Source of the DNA: Hyphomicrobiales bacterium
Lineage (GTDB): Bacteria; Pseudomonadota; Alphaproteobacteria; Rhizobiales; Rhizobiaceae
Reading direction: 5' to 3'
DNA length: 64,000 nt
Assembly: GCA_900473205.1 (NCBI GenBank)
Contig: UCLB01000031.1
Span: 39,280-103,279, forward strand
The first letter of the stretch is position 1. Each line of letters starts with the position of its first letter. The notes under the pieces are model-generated. The model worked only from the letters and a program-made list of their open reading frames with translations, was not told the DNA's origin and searched no databases. Below are positions 56,292-64,000 of the stretch, piece after piece. Both the position numbers and the translations under genes were made by a program.

Positions 56292-56592
56292 CGATCACTT
56301 CTCCCGAACGCTTGGCCACGCGGACCTTCTTGCCGTCAACAACCTTGAAACCAACGCGAGTCGGCTTGCCATCCTTATCGGCGATGGCGAGGTTGGAAAT
56401 GTGCAAGGAAGCTTCCTTGTTGATGATGCCGGCTTCCTGGCTCTGGGTCTGGCGCTGGTGACGCTTCACCATGTTTACGCCACTCACGACAGCCCGGTCT
56501 TCTTTCGGCAAGACCTGTGTTACTTCGCCGGTACGGCCCTTGTCCTTACCGGTCAATACGACAACCTTGTCGCCTTTGCGGATCTTTTGCAT
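56284..56592 (-). CDS. rplX: 50S ribosomal protein L24
   Basis: A 102-residue assembly-initiator protein. It opens [21 protein letters not shown], the KOW motif, and ends with basic and acidic residues. It lies 12 bp after rplN and overlaps rplE by 8 bp. Confidence 0.98.
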   Translation of the reverse strand: MQKIRKGDKVVVLTGKDKGRTGEVTQVLPKEDRAVVSGVNMVKRHQRQTQSQEAGIINKEASLHISNLAIADKDGKPTRVGFKVVDGKKVRVAKRSGEVIDG

Positions 56593-56604
56593 CGCTATCG
56601 CTCC

Positions 56605-56973
56605 TTACAGTACTTCTGGAGCCAGCGAGATGATCTTCATGTGGTTCTTTGCGCGAAGTTCGCGTGGAACCGGTCCGAAGATACGGGTGCCGATCGGCTC
56701 TTTCTTGTTATCGATAAGAACGGCTGCGTTGTTATCGAAACGGATGACGCTGCCGTCAGCGCGGCGGATGTCTTTCGCGGTACGAACAACGACCGCCTTC
56801 ATCACGTCGCCCTTCTTGACGCGGCCGCGCGGAATGGCTTCCTTGATAGAAACGACAATAATGTCGCCAACGGAAGCATACTTACGCTTCGAGCCGCCCA
56901 GCACCTTGATGCACATGACACGACGTGCGCCGGAATTATCCGCCACGTCGAGGTTTGTTTGCATCTGAATCAT
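56605..56973 (-). CDS. rplN: 50S ribosomal protein L14
   Basis: A 122-residue large-subunit protein at the intersubunit bridge. It begins [19 protein letters not shown] and carries [17 protein letters not shown]. It is the first gene of the spc segment, 233 bp after rpsQ, with a terminator-like hairpin between them. Confidence 0.98.
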   Translation of the reverse strand: MIQMQTNLDVADNSGARRVMCIKVLGGSKRKYASVGDIIVVSIKEAIPRGRVKKGDVMKAVVVRTAKDIRRADGSVIRFDNNAAVLIDNKKEPIGTRIFGPVPRELRAKNHMKIISLAPEVL

Positions 56974-57119
56974 GTCAGGTCGCCTTCTTGTTGTTACCGG
57001 ACCGGTTGGGCAAGTTTATAGAAACAGCCCCCTGTTCCAGCTTATGAAATGTCTCTGTTTTCGCGCGGAATAATCGTGACAGGGTGGTTTCCTAACGGAC
57101 CTTCCGTGCGCATCAAAGC

Positions 57120-57145
57120 AAAAGAACGCCCGTGAACGAGCGTCC
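57120..57145 (-). terminator. Terminator-like hairpin between S10 and spc segments
   Basis: Nine-bp stem GGACGCTCG/CGGGCGTTC with two G-T pairs and a TTCA loop. On the minus strand TTTTG follows. It lies 62 bp past the rpsQ stop and 147 bp before the rplN start. Confidence 0.65.
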
Positions 57146-57206
57146 TTGCGCTGCTTCATACAGACTTTCGCGCATATAGCAAGAGCTGCGCGAAAATCAG
57201 TTGAAA

Positions 57207-57443
57207 TTATGCCTGGGCGGAAACGACCGTCCAGCGCTTGTCCTTGGAAATCGGTGCGCATTCCTCGATGGAAACGACATCGCCGATCTTGTACTGGTTG
57301 TTTTCGTCGTGCGCCTTGTACTTCTTCGAACGGCGAACGGTCTTCTGAAGCAGCGGGTGAGCGAATCGGCGCTCGACGCGAACTACGACAGTCTTCTCGT
57401 TCTTGTCGGACACAACGACGCCCTGCAGAATGCGTTTAGGCAT
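57207..57443 (-). CDS. rpsQ: 30S ribosomal protein S17
   Basis: A 78-residue 16S rRNA-binding protein: [21 protein letters not shown] start and the conserved [22 protein letters not shown]. Last gene of the S10 segment, 12 bp after rpmC. Confidence 0.98.
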   Translation of the reverse strand: MPKRILQGVVVSDKNEKTVVVRVERRFAHPLLQKTVRRSKKYKAHDENNQYKIGDVVSIEECAPISKDKRWTVVSAQA

Positions 57444-57455
57444 ATTATTCTTCCT

Positions 57456-57656
57456 TTAGGCCTTGGCTTCTGCCGCCTTCTGGCGGGCAATGGTTTTCAC
57501 GCGGGCGATGTCCTTGCGGACTTCGTCAATGCGCGAGGACTTTTCCAACTGGCCGGTTGCCTTCTGGAAGCGCAGGTTGAACTGCTCTTTCTTCAGGTCG
57601 GCGAGCTTGTCCTTGAGCTGATCGGCGCTGAGGCCGCGAACGTCTTCGGCTTTCAT
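57456..57656 (-). CDS. rpmC: 50S ribosomal protein L29
   Basis: A 66-residue, two-helix protein near the exit tunnel. It begins [21 protein letters not shown] and includes the conserved [17 protein letters not shown]. It lies 12 bp after rplP. Confidence 0.97.
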   Translation of the reverse strand: MKAEDVRGLSADQLKDKLADLKKEQFNLRFQKATGQLEKSSRIDEVRKDIARVKTIARQKAAEAKA

Positions 57657-57668
57657 GGTGCCTGCTCC

Positions 57669-58082
57669 TTACTCTGCGATGCGCTGAACGAAGCGCGTCT
57701 TCACCGAGAGCTTGGCAGCGCCGAGACGAAGCGCCTCACGGGCGATCTCCTCGGAAACACCGTCGATCTCGAACATCATACGACCGGGCTTGACCTTGCA
57801 TGCCCAGTATTCAACAGAACCCTTGCCCTTACCCATACGGACTTCGGTCGGCTTCGCCGTAACCGGAGTGTCTGGGAATACGCGGATCCACACACGACCA
57901 GCGCGCTTCATGTAACGCGTGATCGCGCGGCGGGCCGCCTCGATCTCGCGCGCGTTCACGCGGTTCGGTTCCTGCGACTTCAAGCCGAATTCACCGAATG
58001 CCAGGTCAAAGCCGCCCTTGGCCACGCCTTTAATGCGACCCTTAAACTGCTTACGGTACTTAGTACGCTTTGGCTGCAACAT
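57669..58082 (-). CDS. rplP: 50S ribosomal protein L16
   Basis: A 137-residue protein near the A-site tRNA elbow. It begins [16 protein letters not shown] and includes [27 protein letters not shown] in that order. It is 38 bp after rpsC. Confidence 0.98.
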   Translation of the reverse strand: MLQPKRTKYRKQFKGRIKGVAKGGFDLAFGEFGLKSQEPNRVNAREIEAARRAITRYMKRAGRVWIRVFPDTPVTAKPTEVRMGKGKGSVEYWACKVKPGRMMFEIDGVSEEIAREALRLGAAKLSVKTRFVQRIAE

Positions 58083-58120
58083 TTTCTAACTTCTCCGAGC
58101 TTATCTTTCGCCAGCGTCAA

Positions 58121-58855
58121 TCAAGCGTTTTCGCGGCGACGGTCGCCACGATCACCGCGCTGCTCACGGCTTGCAGGGCCCTGTGCATCGCCTTCGAGAC
58201 CACGACGTTCAGAAGCCATCGGATCGTGCTCAAGGATTTCGCCCTTGAAGATCCAGACCTTGATGCCGCAAATACCGAATGCCGTTGTAGCTTCTGCTAC
58301 ACCGTAGTCGATGTCTGCACGCAGCGTGTGCAAAGGAACGCGACCTTCGCGGTACCATTCGGTACGAGCGATTTCAGCGCCGCCGAGACGGCCACCGCAG
58401 GTGATCTTGATGCCTTCGGCGCCAAGACGCAGTGCGGACTGAACAGCGCGCTTCATTGCACGGCGGAATGCCACGCGACGCTCAAGCTGCTGAGCAATCG
58501 ACTGAGCAACAAGCGTTGCGTCGATTTCAGGCTTGCGCACTTCTACGATGTTGAGGTGCGTTTCAGACGCGGTCATCTCAGAAATCTTCTTGCGAAGCTT
58601 CTCGATGTCTGCACCCTTCTTGCCGATGATCAGACCCGGACGAGCCGAGTGAATGGTCACGCGGCACTTCTTGTGCGGACGCTCGATGATAACCTTGGCG
58701 ATGCCAGCCTGCTTCAATTCCTTGATCAGGTAAGCGCGGATAGCCAGGTCTTCGTGCAGAAGCTTGCCGTATTCGGCAGTGTCTGCATACCAGCGGCTAT
58801 CCCACGTACGGTTAATGCCGAGGCGGAAGCCGATTGGATTGATTTTCTGACCCAT
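58121..58855 (-). CDS. rpsC: 30S ribosomal protein S3
   Basis: A 244-residue protein at the mRNA entry site. It begins [14 protein letters not shown], has a KH domain with [16 protein letters not shown] and a C-terminal extension rich in arginine and glycine. Its start shares one base with the rplV stop. Confidence 0.98.
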   Translation of the reverse strand: MGQKINPIGFRLGINRTWDSRWYADTAEYGKLLHEDLAIRAYLIKELKQAGIAKVIIERPHKKCRVTIHSARPGLIIGKKGADIEKLRKKISEMTASETHLNIVEVRKPEIDATLVAQSIAQQLERRVAFRRAMKRAVQSALRLGAEGIKITCGGRLGGAEIARTEWYREGRVPLHTLRADIDYGVAEATTAFGICGIKVWIFKGEILEHDPMASERRGLEGDAQGPASREQRGDRGDRRRENA

Positions 58856-59244
58856 TATGCGGCCTCCCCTTTTTCTTCCACTTCACGAACAACGATCGTC
58901 AAGTGAGAGAACGGCTTTTCGATACGCGATGCACGACCACGGCCACGGGCGTGGAAACGCTTCATGGTAATGGACTTGCCGACATAGGCCTCGGCGACGA
59001 CGAGAGCGTCGACGTCGAGGTCATGGTTGTTTTCAGCGTTAGCGATTGCCGATTCCAGCGTCTTCTTGACGGTGGAAGCGATACGCTTGCGGGAGAATTC
59101 GAGCTCGGCGAGAGCGCGATCAACCTTCTTGCCACGGATAAGAGCGGCAACCAGGTTCAGTTTCTGGGGGCTGACGCGGAGCGTACGGGCAATGGCCTGA
59201 GCCTCATTGTCCTTCAGCCGGCGTTCGGTCTTAGCCTTCGCCAT
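58855..59244 (-). CDS. rplV: 50S ribosomal protein L22
   Basis: A 129-residue exit-tunnel protein with the long beta-hairpin region. Typical elements are [21 protein letters not shown] and [22 protein letters not shown]. It is 2 bp after rpsS and overlaps rpsC by one base. Confidence 0.98.
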   Translation of the reverse strand: MAKAKTERRLKDNEAQAIARTLRVSPQKLNLVAALIRGKKVDRALAELEFSRKRIASTVKKTLESAIANAENNHDLDVDALVVAEAYVGKSITMKRFHARGRGRASRIEKPFSHLTIVVREVEEKGEAA

Positions 59245-59246
59245 GA

Positions 59247-59525
59247 TTACTTCCTCTTTGCCTTCTTGTCCGCACCATGACCGTAATAGGTCCGGGTCGG
59301 AGAGAATTCACCGAACTTGTGTCCGACCATGTCTTCGTTGACCGAGACGGGCACATGCTTGCTGCCGTTGTAGACGCCGAATGTCAGACCAACGAACTGC
59401 GGCAGGATCGTGGAGCGACGGCTCCAGATCTTGATCACTTCATTGCGTCCGCCTTCACGTACCTTCTCAGCCTTAGTGAGAAGATAGCCGTCAACAAACG
59501 GACCTTTCCATACTGAACGAGCCAT
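59247..59525 (-). CDS. rpsS: 30S ribosomal protein S19
   Basis: A 92-residue head protein of the small subunit: [21 protein letters not shown] start and [22 protein letters not shown], ending in a basic tail. It follows rplB by 15 bp. Confidence 0.98.
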   Translation of the reverse strand: MARSVWKGPFVDGYLLTKAEKVREGGRNEVIKIWSRRSTILPQFVGLTFGVYNGSKHVPVSVNEDMVGHKFGEFSPTRTYYGHGADKKAKRK

Positions 59526-59540
59526 TTGAGAGTTCCTCTC

Positions 59541-60377
59541 TTACTTCTTGCGCTGATGGCGCGAACGCATGATGAACTTGTCGGTCGATTTGTTCGAGCG
59601 GGTGCGCTTGCCCTTGGTAGGCTTACCCCAAGGGGTAACCGGGTGACGACCACCCGACGTGCGACCTTCACCACCACCGTGTGGGTGGTCGACCGGGTTC
59701 ATCACGACACCGCGAACGTGAGGCTTCTTGCCGCGCCAGCGTGAACGACCGGCTTTGCCGTCGTTGATGTTGCCATGATCGGCATTCGAGACAGCACCGA
59801 TGGATGCAAGGCAAGAGCCATGCACCAGACGCTGCTCACCGGAGTTCAAGCGAAGGATCGCCATCCCTGCATCGCGACCAACGAGCTGAACATAAGTACC
59901 GGCAGAGCGGGCAATCTGACCACCCTTTGCAGGCTTCATCTCGACGTTATGGATGATCGATCCGACTGGAATGTACTGAAGAGGCATTGTGTTGCCTGGC
60001 TTCACGTCCACTGCCTTTTCGGAGGCGATCACCTTGTCACCGGCAGCGAGACGCTGTGGCGCGAGAATGTAAGCCTGTTCGCCGTCCGTGTATGTCACGA
60101 GCGCGATGAATGCGGTGCGGTTAGGGTCATATTCCAGACGCTCGACCGTACCTTCAACGTCGAATTTACGACGCTTGAAGTCTACCAGACGGTAGGTCCG
60201 CTTGTGACCGCCGCCCTGAAAACGAACGGTGATCCGGCCCTGGTTGTTACGGCCACCCTTCGAGCTGAGGCCCTCTGTAAGAGCCTTTACCGGCTTGCCC
60301 TTGTAGAGCGAAGAACGGTCCACGATAACCAGCTGACGCTGGCTTGGCGTGGTCGGATTGAAACTTTTCAATGCCAT
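59541..60377 (-). CDS. rplB: 50S ribosomal protein L2
   Basis: A 278-residue protein near the peptidyl transferase centre. It has the conserved [30 protein letters not shown] in that order, including the key histidine region, and a basic C terminus. It lies 44 bp after rplW. Confidence 0.98.
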   Translation of the reverse strand: MALKSFNPTTPSQRQLVIVDRSSLYKGKPVKALTEGLSSKGGRNNQGRITVRFQGGGHKRTYRLVDFKRRKFDVEGTVERLEYDPNRTAFIALVTYTDGEQAYILAPQRLAAGDKVIASEKAVDVKPGNTMPLQYIPVGSIIHNVEMKPAKGGQIARSAGTYVQLVGRDAGMAILRLNSGEQRLVHGSCLASIGAVSNADHGNINDGKAGRSRWRGKKPHVRGVVMNPVDHPHGGGEGRTSGGRHPVTPWGKPTKGKRTRSNKSTDKFIMRSRHQRKK

Positions 60378-60421
60378 TGTATTTGTTCCCTTTTGGGTCT
60401 TTGCCCGCTTGGGCCTAACCT

Positions 60422-60715
60422 TTAGAGTCCGGTGGACACGTCGATGGATTGACCTTCAGCCAGCGTAACGATGGCTTTCTTGACATCCTTACGCTTACCA
60501 GCGAATCCACGGAAACGACGGGTCTTACCCTTGCGGATAAGCGTGTTCACTGCCGTGACCTTGACGCCGAAGAGTGCTTCGATAGCTGCCTTGATTTCAG
60601 GCTTCGAAGCGTCCTTGGCGACGTTGAATACGACCTGGTTCTGTTCAGAGACCAGCGTCGACTTTTCTGTGATCGAAGGAGATACGATCACGTCGTAGTG
60701 GCGAAGATCCGTCAT
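60422..60715 (-). CDS. rplW: 50S ribosomal protein L23
   Basis: A 97-residue protein at the exit tunnel that docks trigger factor and the signal recognition particle. It begins [20 protein letters not shown] and has [20 protein letters not shown]. Its start overlaps the rplD stop by 4 bp, so translation is coupled. Confidence 0.98.
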   Translation of the reverse strand: MTDLRHYDVIVSPSITEKSTLVSEQNQVVFNVAKDASKPEIKAAIEALFGVKVTAVNTLIRKGKTRRFRGFAGKRKDVKKAIVTLAEGQSIDVSTGL

Positions 60716-61332
60716 TTGAACCGCTCCTCGAGGGCTTCTACCGCAGCCTTGGACAGCACGAGCTTACCGCGGCGCAGGATATCGTAAACATTGATGCCCT
60801 GAATCGGCAGAACGTCCACATTCGGAATGTTCTGAGCTGCGAGCTTGAAGTTGCCATCAAGTTCAGCGCCGCCAATTACGAGAGCGTTGGTCAGGCCAAG
60901 CGTTGCGAAGTGGCCAAGCAGGCCCTTTGTCTTTGCATCGGTCGCAACGAGTTGATCGACGATGATCAGTTCTTCCGACTTCAGCTTTGCAGACAAAGCG
61001 TGACGCAGAGCAAGCGCACGAACCTTCTTGGGAAGATCGTGAGCGTGGCTACGAACGACTGGGCCGTGGGCCTTGCCGCCGCCGCGGAACTGCGGTGCGC
61101 GAGCCGAATGGTGACGAGCGCGGCCCGTACCCTTCTGCTTGTACATCTTTGCACCCGTACGGGAAACTTCCGAACGGTTCTTGGATTTGTGCGTTCCCTG
61201 CTGCTTCTTGGCAAGCTGGTAACGAACCATGCGGGCCAGGATGTCCTGGCGCGGGTCGAGGCCGAAAATTTCGTCCGACAGGGATACCGTGCCGGCGTCT
61301 TTTCCCTCGAGGGTTTTGACGTTCAATTCCAT
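60712..61332 (-). CDS. rplD: 50S ribosomal protein L4
   Basis: A 206-residue exit-tunnel protein; in E. coli it represses the S10 operon through its leader. The extended loop includes [24 protein letters not shown] in order. It follows rplC by 12 bp and overlaps rplW by 4 bp. Confidence 0.98.
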   Translation of the reverse strand: MELNVKTLEGKDAGTVSLSDEIFGLDPRQDILARMVRYQLAKKQQGTHKSKNRSEVSRTGAKMYKQKGTGRARHHSARAPQFRGGGKAHGPVVRSHAHDLPKKVRALALRHALSAKLKSEELIIVDQLVATDAKTKGLLGHFATLGLTNALVIGGAELDGNFKLAAQNIPNVDVLPIQGINVYDILRRGKLVLSKAAVEALEERFK

Positions 61333-61344
61333 GATGAGGCTCCC

Positions 61345-61986
61345 TTACTTCGCTGCCGACTTAACGGCGTCGCGGACGATGATCCAGGAACCCTTGGAAC
61401 CGGGAACGGCGCCCTTCACGAGGATCAAACCGCGACCCTCATCGGTCGAAACCACTTCCAGATTCTGGGTGGTGACGCGTGTGCTGCCCATATGACCAGC
61501 CATGCGCTTGCCCTTCCAGACCTTGCCCGGATCCTGGTTCGAACCAGTCGAACCATGCGCACGGTGCGAGATGGAGTTACCGTGCGACGCGCGGCCACCA
61601 CCGAAGTTGTGGCGCTTCATCGAACCGGCAAAACCTTTACCGATCGTCGTGCCGGTAACGTCTACCAGCTGGCCTGTCTGGAAATGATCTGCGGTCAGTG
61701 TTGCACCGACGTCGATGAGGTTCTCGGGGGAAACCCGGAACTCAACGAGCTTTGCTTTCGGCTCGACGCTAGCAGCGGCAAAATGACCGCGGAGTGCCTT
61801 TGTCGTATTCTTGACCTTGGACTGGCCGGCACCGAGCTGAACTGCGGTGTAGCCATTCTTGTCTTCTGTGCGCTGGGAAACAACTTGTACGTTGTCCAAA
61901 CGCAGTACCGTTACTGGAATATGCTCACCGGCGTCGTTATAGACCCGGGTCATACCCACTTTCTGTGCAATCACACCTGAACGCAT
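61345..61986 (-). CDS. rplC: 50S ribosomal protein L3
   Basis: A 213-residue protein near the peptidyl transferase centre. The start at 61986 gives [16 protein letters not shown]; the longer frame adds a non-conserved leader. It has the conserved [19 protein letters not shown]. It lies 170 bp after rpsJ; that gap includes an imperfect dyad AAGGGA...TCCCTT near 62010-62060. Confidence 0.98.
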   Translation of the reverse strand: MRSGVIAQKVGMTRVYNDAGEHIPVTVLRLDNVQVVSQRTEDKNGYTAVQLGAGQSKVKNTTKALRGHFAAASVEPKAKLVEFRVSPENLIDVGATLTADHFQTGQLVDVTGTTIGKGFAGSMKRHNFGGGRASHGNSISHRAHGSTGSNQDPGKVWKGKRMAGHMGSTRVTTQNLEVVSTDEGRGLILVKGAVPGSKGSWIIVRDAVKSAAK

Positions 61987-62156
61987 TGGTTCAATCCTCT
62001 TGCGAGCCTTCAAGGGAGAACCCTCTGTGGCCTTTGTTAAGGAGTTCCCTTCGACATCTCACGACGTTTCCGGTCTCCGGATTGGAAGTCGTTGGACTGC
62101 TCCACGTACCTTCCTTGTTATATCGGCCCTTACTTTCGCAAGGTCAGGCCGAGGTC

Positions 62157-62465
62157 TTAGAGCTTGATTTCGACGTCAACGCCAGCAGCCAGGTCGAGCT
62201 TCATCAAAGCATCGACGGTCTGTGGGGTTGGGTCTACGATATCGAGAAGACGCTTGTGCGTCCGCATTTCGAACTGCTCACGGCTCTTCTTGTCAACGTG
62301 AGGAGAGCGGTTGACGGTAAACTTTTCGATGCGGGTAGGCAGTGGAACCGGGCCGCGAACGCTGGCGCCGGTGCGCTTGGCGGTCGACACGATTTCACGG
62401 GTAGAGGCATCGAGGATCCGGTGATCAAACGCCTTGAGGCGGATACGGATATTCTGGCCGTTCAT
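62157..62465 (-). CDS. rpsJ: 30S ribosomal protein S10
   Basis: A 102-residue protein of the small-subunit head, also the NusE partner in antitermination. The start at 62465 gives [19 protein letters not shown]; the frame to 62579 is leader. It is the first gene of the S10 segment, downstream of tuf and its terminator. Confidence 0.98.
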
Positions 62466-62714
62466 TCGTCTTGTCCTTGTTCTTTGTCTTTGGATTTCCG
62501 CACGCGGAAATACATGAACCTGTTGATCGTGGCGCCGCAGATTTTCAAAAATCAAGAGGAATGCAAAGCAGCATCCCAATCATTTCGGTAGTCTGTAATG
62601 TTGAAATCACCGGGCCTCGCAACGGATCGCGAATCCAACTGGTGAGTGTGAGTGCGCGTTTACGCGCTTTCACCGAATTTTTCAAGCCTTAAAAATGCAA
62701 CGCCGCAACGCTTT
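62466..62714. other. Leader and promoter region of the S10 segment
   Basis: Non-coding region between the tuf terminator and rpsJ. It must hold the S10 promoter. A CTTGAAAA box occurs near 62680, but no strong -10 partner was found. A leader hairpin lies at 62494-62511. Confidence 0.5.
62494..62511 (-). promoter_or_regulatory. Palindromic hairpin in the rpsJ leader
   Basis: Perfect 8-bp arms ATTTCCGC/GCGGAAAT around a 2-nt centre, ending 28 nt ahead of the rpsJ ATG. It is short for an L4-binding leader of the E. coli kind and may only be a local structure. Confidence 0.45.
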
Positions 62715-62756
62715 TTATAAAACGTCCGATGGCGGTGTCTTTCACACCGCCATCGG
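62715..62756 (-). terminator. Intrinsic terminator of tuf
   Basis: Perfect 13-bp stem CCGATGGCGGTGT/ACACCGCCATCGG with a 5-nt loop. On the minus strand a GTTTTAT tail follows. It starts 69 bp past the tuf stop. Confidence 0.9.
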
Positions 62757-62824
62757 CCACTAACACACAGCAGGAATTGCCCCCTGCTCTATTCGCGACG
62801 ATGCCATGGCACCGTCAGCGTTTA

Positions 62825-64000
62825 TTACTCGACGATCGAAGCGACGATGCCGGCGCCGACGGTACGGCCGCCTTCGCGGATCGCGAAGCGCAGCTTTTCT
62901 TCCATCGCGATTGGAACGATCAGCTCAACAGCAACGGTGACGTTGTCGCCTGGCATAACCATTTCCGTGCCTTCTGGAAGCGAAACGATACCGGTCACGT
63001 CCGTTGTACGGAAGTAGAACTGTGGACGGTAGTTCGTGAAGAACGGTGTATGACGGCCGCCTTCTTCCTTCGTCAGGATGTAGGCTTCAGCCATGAACTT
63101 CTTGTGCGGCTTGACAGAACCTGGCTTGCACAGAATCTGACCACGCTCAACGCCGTCACGGGTAACGCCGCGAACCAGTGCGCCGATGTTGTCGCCAGCC
63201 TGGCCCTGATCGAGCAGCTTGCGGAACATTTCAACGCCGGTAACAGTCGTCTTGGATGTTGGCTTGATGCCGACGATTTCGACTTCTTCACCAACCTTGA
63301 CGATACCGCGCTCAACGCGACCTGTCACAACCGTACCACGGCCAGAGATCGAGAACACGTCTTCGATTGGCATCAGGAACGGCTGGTCGATTGGACGCTC
63401 TGGCGTTGGGATGTAGGCGTCAACCTGAGCCATCAGCTCGCGGATCGCGTCTTCACCGATCGTCTTGTCAGAATCTTCAAGAGCAGCAAGTGCCGAACCC
63501 TTGACGACAGGAACGTCATCGCCTGGGAAGTCGTAGGACGACAGAAGTTCGCGAACTTCCAGTTCTACCAGTTCCAGCAGTTCTGCGTCGTCAACCTGGT
63601 CAACCTTGTTGAGGAACACGACCAGAGCCGGAACGCCAACCTGACGAGCAAGCAGGATGTGCTCGCGGGTCTGTGGCATTGGGCCGTCGGCTGCAGAGCA
63701 AACCAGGATCGCGCCGTCCATCTGGGCAGCACCGGTGATCATGTTCTTCACGTAGTCGGCGTGGCCGGGGCAGTCAACGTGCGCGTAGTGACGGTTCGGC
63801 GTCTCATATTCAACGTGAGCCGTCGAAATCGTGATACCGCGTGCCTTTTCTTCCGGTGCAGCGTCGATTTGGTCATACGCCTTGAACTCGCCGAAGTACT
63901 TCGTGATCGCAGCAGTCAACGACGTCTTGCCGTGGTCAACGTGACCGATCGTGCCAATGTTGACGTGCGGCTTATTGCGCTCAAACTTGCTCTTTGCCAT
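62825..64000 (-). CDS. tuf: Elongation factor Tu
   Basis: GTPase that delivers aminoacyl-tRNA to the ribosome. The 391-residue protein is complete, its ATG being the last three bases of the window. GTP-binding motifs are GHVDHGKT at 19-26, DCPGHADYV and NKVD, and the C-terminal domains end [11 protein letters not shown]. Rhizobia usually carry two near-identical tuf genes. This copy sits directly ahead of rpsJ, the position of the str-operon copy, though fusA is outside the window. Confidence 0.98.
   Translation of the reverse strand: MAKSKFERNKPHVNIGTIGHVDHGKTSLTAAITKYFGEFKAYDQIDAAPEEKARGITISTAHVEYETPNRHYAHVDCPGHADYVKNMITGAAQMDGAILVCSAADGPMPQTREHILLARQVGVPALVVFLNKVDQVDDAELLELVELEVRELLSSYDFPGDDVPVVKGSALAALEDSDKTIGEDAIRELMAQVDAYIPTPERPIDQPFLMPIEDVFSISGRGTVVTGRVERGIVKVGEEVEIVGIKPTSKTTVTGVEMFRKLLDQGQAGDNIGALVRGVTRDGVERGQILCKPGSVKPHKKFMAEAYILTKEEGGRHTPFFTNYRPQFYFRTTDVTGIVSLPEGTEMVMPGDNVTVAVELIVPIAMEEKLRFAIREGGRTVGAGIVASIVE

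Noticed and set aside
55035..56348. Long plus-strand frame (437 codons) opposite rpsH, rpsN and rplE
   Set aside because: Antisense shadow of highly biased ribosomal protein genes. No ribosome binding site and no recognisable domain. The same applies to other long plus-strand frames opposite lon and the S10-spc genes.

Overview
The window reads as chromosome from an alphaproteobacterium of the Rhizobium/Agrobacterium group. The gene order hupB-lon-clpX-clpP, rhizobial families such as DUF982, DUF2842 and DUF2934, type-2 ArgC, type-2 CtaA, an ExoD protein, a class III-like photolyase and a GAAC-N7-GAAC SOS box all point that way. No phage, plasmid, insertion sequence, CRISPR array or rRNA gene was seen. 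Both tRNA genes (Pro-GGG, Asn-GTT) look intact.

Layout. 1-5348: protein quality control on the minus strand (start of hupB, lon, clpX, clpP), each gene a separate unit with its own terminator and a heat-shock-like promoter candidate. 5806-13730: a membrane diguanylate cyclase, gamma-glutamyltranspeptidase, a cytochrome P450, a cupin, O-acetylhomoserine sulfhydrylase, a CoA-binding protein and a DMT exporter. 13823-14962: the rplM-rpsI unit with a clear promoter and terminator. 15002-22843: an O-acyltransferase, speB, argC, a HAF-repeat autotransporter and heme A synthase. 22991-28981: surface polysaccharide genes (a degenerate tyrosine-kinase-like ATPase, a Wza-like lipoprotein, an initiating sugar-phosphate transferase), small unknown genes, tRNA-Pro, a small gene under a LexA box and a tyrosine phosphatase. 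29093-33550: membrane and small stress-type genes and tRNA-Asn. 33724-47217: photolyase, cysK, alanyl-tRNA editing protein, a sulfurtransferase-acetyltransferase fusion, a metallopeptidase-like protein, a PilZ protein, cpdB, msrPQ, DUF2809 and DUF817 membrane proteins and a nitrilase-family amidohydrolase.

47497-64000: one long minus-strand translation cluster, transcribed from right to left: tuf, then the S10, spc and alpha ribosomal protein genes with secY, adk and rpoA. Most junctions are tight or overlapping. Six longer gaps carry strong hairpins, which suggests internal termination, processing or autoregulation.

Themes: chaperone and protease functions beside c-di-GMP signalling and exopolysaccharide genes; sulfur amino acid metabolism (metY, cysK, sulfurtransferase); and repair of oxidised or UV-damaged molecules (msrPQ, photolyase). 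The most notable observations are an SOS-controlled small gene at 28014-28325, an unlisted 33-residue membrane protein at 29918-30019, the degenerate P-loop protein beside the polysaccharide genes, the sulfurtransferase-GNAT fusion, and the hairpins inside the ribosomal protein cluster. No clearly new multi-gene system was recognised. Start codons were moved inward from the longest open frame wherever a Shine-Dalgarno site or the family N terminus supported it.
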